Virus record (IMG/VR): IMGVR_UViG_3300023174_000258
Location: 1 to 47,469 of that record
DNA: 47,469 nt
Source: a virus
Direction: 5' to 3' (one strand)
Positions 43,201 through 47,469 of this stretch are shown in pieces. The translations under genes were made by a program, and so were the position numbers. Position 1 is the stretch's first letter. Every line of letters begins with the position of its first letter. Under the pieces are notes generated by a model. That model did not search any database. It worked only from the letters and a program-made list of their open reading frames with translations, and had not been told where the DNA came from.

Positions 43201-43228
43201 TGACTTTTAAAAGTACGTATATTATAAT
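43200..43228 (+). promoter_or_regulatory. Sigma70-type promoter of the gp55-gp47-gp46 operon
   Basis: TTGACT (43200-43205), 17 bp, TATAAT (43223-43228): one mismatch from full consensus. Transcription would start near 43235, leaving a leader of about 16 bp that contains the TAGGAG ribosome site. It allows host polymerase to make the late sigma factor before late genes are on. Confidence 0.8.
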
Positions 43229-43250
43229 AATTCTGACCTTAGGAGTCTTA

Positions 43251-44072
43251 ATGACCACAAACTATCTTAATAATCGAGATCTGCTAGAGGAAATTCATAG
43301 AAGTAAAAATTCTTACTCTAGCTATACTAAACCAGAATACCATCAGTATGATATCATACTACCCAATGTTGAAAAAATCAATATTAGAACTGTGGCTGAC
43401 GCCAAACGCAGTCGTGCCAAAAGAATAGGCGACGAAAATTATTCAAGAAGAAAAGCCGCAGGAGAAAAAGTCAAAATAGCTGATTGCGAAATTGACTACA
43501 AAAAAATTCCAAAGATTGATTTGGTATTCAGGATCATGACTTATGAACATATTCCTGTGAACAAAACAAGAAAAAAAGTTCAAAAGTCCGAAGCTGATGG
43601 TAGAGATAAAGTGAATTTTCCTCCTTTCCAACATTGGAAATTTGACGAAAACGATGAATTAATTTGTGTAGGCCGTAGTCACTGGAAAGGCACTGTAGAC
43701 AAAGGACGATTTAGCAAAGATCATGGACAGATCACTGACACCCTAGCACGTATGTATATCAAATTGTGTGAGCGTTATGCTACCCGAGGCAACGTGAGAG
43801 GCTATACCTACAACGATGAAATGCGAGCACAAGCTATTTTACAACTGACACAAGTGGGTTTACAATTTGACGAATCAAAAAGTAATAATCCTTTTGCATA
43901 CTTTACTGCCGCAGTGACTAACAGTTTTGTACGTATTATCAATATTGAAAAGAAAAATCAAAATATCAGAGATGATATTTTAGAAATGAACGATATGGCG
44001 CCTAGTTATACTAGAACCAGTAACGCTGAATACTCAGCAGGACTACGTAGATTTGAACGTGAGGAAGAATGA
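43251..44072 (+). CDS. 55: Late-transcription sigma factor gp55
   Basis: A 273-aa protein from MTTNYLNNRDLLEEIHRSKNSY. The block GQITDTLARMYIKLCERYATRGNVRGYTYNDEMRAQAILQLTQVGLQFDESKSNNPFAYFTAAVTNSFVRIINIEKKNQNIRDD-type text, about residues 165-250, is sigma region 2-like and diagnostic for gp55. T4 gp55 is 185 aa. Here an N-terminal arm of about 150 residues precedes it, with a basic DAKRSRAKRIGDENYSRRKAAG segment. gp55 directs host core polymerase to TATAAATA promoters, several of which are present in this window. The frame extends upstream to a TTG at 43200, but AGGAG lies 6 bp before the ATG at 43251 and that TTG is the promoter's -35 box, so the ATG is the start. Confidence 0.9.
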   Translation: MTTNYLNNRDLLEEIHRSKNSYSSYTKPEYHQYDIILPNVEKINIRTVADAKRSRAKRIGDENYSRRKAAGEKVKIADCEIDYKKIPKIDLVFRIMTYEHIPVNKTRKKVQKSEADGRDKVNFPPFQHWKFDENDELICVGRSHWKGTVDKGRFSKDHGQITDTLARMYIKLCERYATRGNVRGYTYNDEMRAQAILQLTQVGLQFDESKSNNPFAYFTAAVTNSFVRIINIEKKNQNIRDDILEMNDMAPSYTRTSNAEYSAGLRRFEREEE

Positions 44073-45082
44073 CAAATCTTTTTAAACGTGTGGCCTTATT
44101 CACAGACATACACTTTGGGCTTAAAAGCAACAGTGCCACACACAATCAAGACTGTGAAGATTTTGTAGATTGGTACATTAGCAAAGCCAAGGAGTTAGAC
44201 TGTGATGTTGGGATTTTTATGGGCGATTGGCATCATAACCGTAATAGTCTTAATATTACAACCATGGATTATAGTCTTAGAGCCTTGGAAAAACTAGGAC
44301 AGGCATTTGATCAATTCTACTTTTTTCCTGGCAATCATGACTTATACTACAAAGACAAACGCGATATTCACAGCGTAGAATTTGGCAAGTATATCCCGGG
44401 CATTACTGTAGTACACAAGCCCATGACAGAAGGCAATGTGACCATGTGCCCTTGGTTAGTGGGCGACGAATGGAAGAGCATAGGTAAACGAGGTGGCAAA
44501 TATATCTTTGGTCACTTTGAATTGCCTAGCTTTTTTATGAATGCCATGGTACAGATGCCAGATCATGGCGAAATTAAATTAGAACATTTTCAAAATTACG
44601 ATCTTGGCTTCAGTGGACACTTCCACAAACGTCAACAACAAAAGAACATGATCTATATTGGCAATGCATTCCCGCACAATTACGCTGATGCTTGGGACGA
44701 TGATCGTGGCATGTGCGTATTAGAATGGGGAGGGCAACCAGAATACTACAGCTGGCCTGATCAACCTACTTTTAGAACTATTAAACTTAGCGAACTGATT
44801 GACAACGGCGCTAAGATTATCAAGCCCAAACAACATCTTAGAGTCACATTGGACATTGATATTAGCTATGAGGAAGCCAGTTTTATTAAAGAAACTTACT
44901 TGGCAGATTATGCCATTAGAGAATTGACCTTGATTCCAGAAAAACGTGAAGTAGAATTGACCAGTGACACTGATATTAAGGCATTTGAAAGCGTGGATCA
45001 AATTGTGACCAACCAATTGATCAGCGTGGAAAGTGACACTTACGACGTAAACCTTCTATTAGACATTTACAATAACCTATGA
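44069..45082 (+). CDS. 47: Recombination endonuclease subunit gp47 (SbcD/Mre11-like)
   Basis: A 337-aa calcineurin-type phosphoesterase, the same size as T4 gp47 (339). Metal-binding motifs in order: LFTDIHFGL (residues 10-18), IFMGDWHHNR (49-58), FFPGNHDLYY (88-97), YIFGHFELP (about 150) and LGFSGHFHKRQ (about 185). With gp46 it resects double-strand ends to start recombination-dependent replication. Its ATG overlaps the gp55 stop and its stop overlaps the gp46 start (both ATGA), so the three are made together. Confidence 0.95.
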   Translation: MTNLFKRVALFTDIHFGLKSNSATHNQDCEDFVDWYISKAKELDCDVGIFMGDWHHNRNSLNITTMDYSLRALEKLGQAFDQFYFFPGNHDLYYKDKRDIHSVEFGKYIPGITVVHKPMTEGNVTMCPWLVGDEWKSIGKRGGKYIFGHFELPSFFMNAMVQMPDHGEIKLEHFQNYDLGFSGHFHKRQQQKNMIYIGNAFPHNYADAWDDDRGMCVLEWGGQPEYYSWPDQPTFRTIKLSELIDNGAKIIKPKQHLRVTLDIDISYEEASFIKETYLADYAIRELTLIPEKREVELTSDTDIKAFESVDQIVTNQLISVESDTYDVNLLLDIYNNL

Positions 45083-46857
45083 TTCGTATTAAAGATTTAA
45101 CTGTTAAAAATTTCATGAGCGTGGGTAATCAAACTCAAGCTGTAGATTTTTGCAAAGAACAACTGACCCTGGTCTTAGGTGAAAACTTAGATCAAGGCGG
45201 CGATGACAGCGGCAGTCGCAACGGCACAGGCAAAACTACTATTGTCAATGCCTTAAGTTATGCCTTATTTGGTCAGGCTCTTACTAACATTAAGAAAGAT
45301 AACTTAGTCAACAAGACTAATAATAAGAACATGATTGTCACACTGAATTTTGAAAAAAGTGGTGTGAGCTATAAAATAGAACGTGGTCGCAGACCTAATA
45401 TTTTTAAATTTTTTATCAATGGCGAAGAACAGGACACTGACAATATTGATGAAAGTCAAGGCGATGTTAGAGAAACTCAGCGTGATTTAGATGCACTGTT
45501 AGGCATGAGTCACGACATGTTCAAACATATTGTGGCACTTAATACCTATACTGAACCATTCCTCAGTATGCGAGCCGCTGATCAAAGAATGATCATTGAA
45601 CAATTACTGGGCGTTACCTTGCTTAGTGAAAAAAGTGAAAGCCTGAAAGAATTAGTTAGACTAACTAAGGAAGAAATTAATCAAGAATCTGCCAATATCG
45701 AAGCTACTAAAAAGAGCAATGACCGTATTGAACAGAGCATCACAGGCTTAGAGACCAAGCAACGAGCATGGCGTAAACAGCAAAAAGATGATTGCGAAAA
45801 GGTTGCTGAAAAGATTTTAGAACTACAAAACATTGACATTGAACAAGAACTGGCACAACACGCTCTACTAAAAAGTTATGATGAGTTGTCAGCTAAAATT
45901 CGTAGTCTCAACAAGGAAAAATCCACTTTAGAAACTGCTGTTGGGCAGGCTGAAAAGTCTGTGAACAAGTACAAAAAAGAAGTGGAACAGCTTGCTGATA
46001 AAACTTGTCCTGCTTGTCAACAACAGTTGTTGGATCATAAACATGGCGAAATGACTGAAACTGCCTTGGCTAATTTCAATGAAGCTAAAGAATATTTCAA
46101 AAAAACTTCGGCCAGTTTGAAAAAGATTCAAAAAGAAATCAAGGACATTGGTGATATTAATGGCCGTCCTGAAACATTTTACGACACTGTAGAACAGGCC
46201 TTAAAACATCAAAACAACTTGACCAGTTTGGAAGAAGCACTTGTCAAACGTAATGATGATGTGGATCCTTATCAAGAACAGATCGACGAACTACGCAACA
46301 CAGCCATACAGGAAGTAAGTTGGGATCATGTTAACCAACTAAACAAACTAAAAGAACATCAGGAATTTTTACTTAAATTATTGACCAGCAAGGACAGTTT
46401 TATTCGTAAGAAAATTATTGATCAAAACTTGGCCTATCTCAATAATAGACTAACTTACTATCTAGACAAAATGGGACTGCCACATGTTGTTAGATTTCAA
46501 AATGATCTCACTGTGGAAATTACACAGTTGGGTCAAGACTTGGATTTTGACAACTTGTCACGTGGCGAACGTAATAGATTAATCTTAGGTCTAAGCTGGA
46601 GTTTCCGTGATGTGTGGGAAAGCTTATATGACAATATTAATTTATTGTTCATTGACGAACTTATTGACAACGGATTAGATGCTAGTGGAGTAGAGGGTGC
46701 GCTGGCTGTACTTAAAAAGATGGCACGTGAACGTAACAAAAATATCTACTTGATCAGTCACAAGGATGAATTGATTGGCCGTGTAAACAATGTGTTAAAG
46801 GTCATCAAGGAAAATGGTTATACTAGCTATGCCAATGATTTGGAGGTAGTAGAATGA
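45079..46857 (+). CDS. 46: Recombination endonuclease subunit gp46 (SbcC/Rad50-like ATPase)
   Basis: A 592-aa SMC-type ATPase (T4 gp46: 560). Walker A is in SRNGTGKTTI (about residue 50) after the typical N-terminal IKDLTVKNFMSVGNQ. A Q-loop-like region follows, then a long coiled coil (about 180-450) whose tip has the zinc hook CPACQQQL (near residue 312). The signature LSRGERNRLILGLSW (about 492) and Walker B LLFIDELIDNGLDASG (about 525) are present, with a His switch in LISHKDE. The partner of gp47 in end resection. All key residues are present. Confidence 0.95.
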   Translation: MIRIKDLTVKNFMSVGNQTQAVDFCKEQLTLVLGENLDQGGDDSGSRNGTGKTTIVNALSYALFGQALTNIKKDNLVNKTNNKNMIVTLNFEKSGVSYKIERGRRPNIFKFFINGEEQDTDNIDESQGDVRETQRDLDALLGMSHDMFKHIVALNTYTEPFLSMRAADQRMIIEQLLGVTLLSEKSESLKELVRLTKEEINQESANIEATKKSNDRIEQSITGLETKQRAWRKQQKDDCEKVAEKILELQNIDIEQELAQHALLKSYDELSAKIRSLNKEKSTLETAVGQAEKSVNKYKKEVEQLADKTCPACQQQLLDHKHGEMTETALANFNEAKEYFKKTSASLKKIQKEIKDIGDINGRPETFYDTVEQALKHQNNLTSLEEALVKRNDDVDPYQEQIDELRNTAIQEVSWDHVNQLNKLKEHQEFLLKLLTSKDSFIRKKIIDQNLAYLNNRLTYYLDKMGLPHVVRFQNDLTVEITQLGQDLDFDNLSRGERNRLILGLSWSFRDVWESLYDNINLLFIDELIDNGLDASGVEGALAVLKKMARERNKNIYLISHKDELIGRVNNVLKVIKENGYTSYANDLEVVE

Positions 46858-47108
46858 TTCCGAGAGATGAAAAAACTCATGACGAACTCATGGAAGCTTT
46901 TAGAGAATATTTTAAAGCTAATCAAAAATGGATGGACAGAGGTTCACGAAGAGCCGGCATGGATACTAGGTTATGGCTGTTAAGAATTTATAATATAGCA
47001 CGTAATCGAAGACATGCTATCATGGATTGGCGTAAAGAATTAGATCAATTAAAGGCACAGAAAAAATTTCAAAAGGCACAGGCACAGGCACAAAAAGACG
47101 CTATATAG
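46854..47108 (+). CDS. Small basic hypothetical protein after gene 46 (84 aa)
   Basis: An 84-aa protein, MIPRDEKTHDELMEAFREYFKANQKWMDRGSRRAGMDTRLWLLRIYNIARNRRHAIMDWRKEL-type, rich in Arg/Lys and Ala/Gln and helical throughout, ending in a QAQAQ tail. It overlaps the gp46 stop (ATGA) and is therefore part of the gp55-47-46 operon. The basic helices suggest nucleic-acid binding or a small partner of the nuclease, inferred only. Confidence 0.65.
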   Translation: MIPRDEKTHDELMEAFREYFKANQKWMDRGSRRAGMDTRLWLLRIYNIARNRRHAIMDWRKELDQLKAQKKFQKAQAQAQKDAI

Positions 47109-47111
47109 TTG

Positions 47112-47469
47112 ATGTCATGGTATTATGAAAATCAACTAGTCACAGAAATATCAGAAGATTACATAGGCTTCGTTTACATCATAACAAACTTAACCACAAA
47201 TAAAAAATACATAGGCAAAAAACTAGCCAAGTTCGCTAAGACCACTTATAAAGTTGTCAAGTTGAAAAACGGCACAAAGAAAAGAAAAAAGATTCGAGGC
47301 AAAATAGAAAGTGACTGGCAAGAATATTATGGCTCCAATGATGAACTCAACAAAGACGTATTAAAATTAGGCAAAGAAAATTTCAGGCGAGAAATTTTAT
47401 ATTACTGCAAGACCAAAAGCGAATGTAGTTACATAGAGGCAAGAGAACAATTTTCAAGGCGTGTATTAG
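47112..47469 (+). CDS. GIY-YIG-like endonuclease family protein, partial at window edge
   Basis: 119 codons are visible from an ATG three bases after the previous stop; the end lies outside the window. GFVYIITNLTTNKKYIGKK (about residues 19-37) is a GIY-YIG-type start with GFVY and KYIG in place of GIY and YIG. It is followed by a basic stretch (KLKNGTKKRKKIRGK), SDWQEYYGSNDEL, LGKENFRREILYYC and YIEAREQF, the later helices of the fold. I recall this as a conserved small gene behind 46 in marine T4-like phages. It may be a housekeeping nuclease rather than a mobile homing enzyme. The catalytic Arg and Glu cannot be assigned with certainty. Confidence 0.65.
   Translation, partial: MSWYYENQLVTEISEDYIGFVYIITNLTTNKKYIGKKLAKFAKTTYKVVKLKNGTKKRKKIRGKIESDWQEYYGSNDELNKDVLKLGKENFRREILYYCKTKSECSYIEAREQFSRRVL

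Noticed and set aside
43200-43250. N-terminal extension of gp55 (reading frame from the TTG at 43200).
   Set aside because: These bases form the sigma70 promoter (-35 and -10), and AGGAG stands 6 bp before the ATG at 43251.
1-47469. tRNA genes, insertion sequences, attachment sites or an integrase.
   Set aside because: No cloverleaf, terminal inverted repeat or recombinase gene was recognised by eye; intergenic gaps are nearly all under 60 bp, leaving little room. A tRNAscan-type search could still find one I missed.

Overview
The window is a contiguous piece of a T4-like (contractile-tailed) bacteriophage genome. Gene content and order support this: DNA primase gp61, clamp-loader subunit gp62, helicase UvsW, late sigma factor gp55, recombination nuclease gp47/gp46, and a long baseplate block (gp48, gp53, a hub-like protein, gp5, gp25, gp6, giant wedge-like protein, tail fibres). 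The low GC content, short overlapping genes, short lysozyme-less gp5 and the set of phage glycosyltransferases resemble the marine T4-like phages of cyanobacteria, SAR11 and relatives more than enteric T4. The host cannot be read from the sequence. I recognised no tRNA, integrase, insertion sequence or CRISPR array.

Layout. 1-6719, mostly minus strand: replication/early block. From a near-ideal sigma70 promoter at 6726-6754 the genes run leftward: a 392-aa unknown, UvsW, a 168-aa unknown, an 86-aa unknown, gp62, a zinc-finger protein, a 54-aa unknown and a striking 187-aa relic of the bacterial DNA polymerase III alpha subunit. A convergent plus-strand gene, a probable virion protein with a late promoter, and the start of primase complete the left end. 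6737-12792: a sugar-modification island with five glycosyltransferase-like genes and two small unknowns. One transferase is split by a tandemly duplicated carbohydrate-binding-like insert. 12847-43173: the late structural block, all minus strand. It encodes tube cap gp48, gp53, hub-like protein, gp5, gp25, an enlarged gp6, a 4285-residue giant, a small virion protein, three tail-fibre paralogues sharing one N-terminal module, and a fourth fibre-like protein. 43251-47469, plus strand: gp55, gp47, gp46, a small unknown and a partial GIY-YIG-like nuclease, translationally coupled by ATGA overlaps or short gaps.

Regulation can partly be read. Two strong sigma70 promoters (TTGACA/TTGACT, 17-bp spacer, TATAAT) precede the UvsW and gp55 transcription units, which host RNA polymerase would read early. 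T4-type late promoter boxes (TATAAATA or one-base variants) precede gp6, several fibre genes and the 274-aa virion protein; gp55 would direct these. The gp55 promoter and the likely late promoter of the gp48 operon lie back to back in about 80 bp.

Most worth follow-up: the miniature PolIII-alpha protein that keeps all three catalytic-aspartate motifs; the glycosyltransferase with inserted repeats, whose module resembles segments in the giant baseplate protein; the leaderless layout of the UvsW-operon promoter; and the face-to-face late promoters near 1050-1099.
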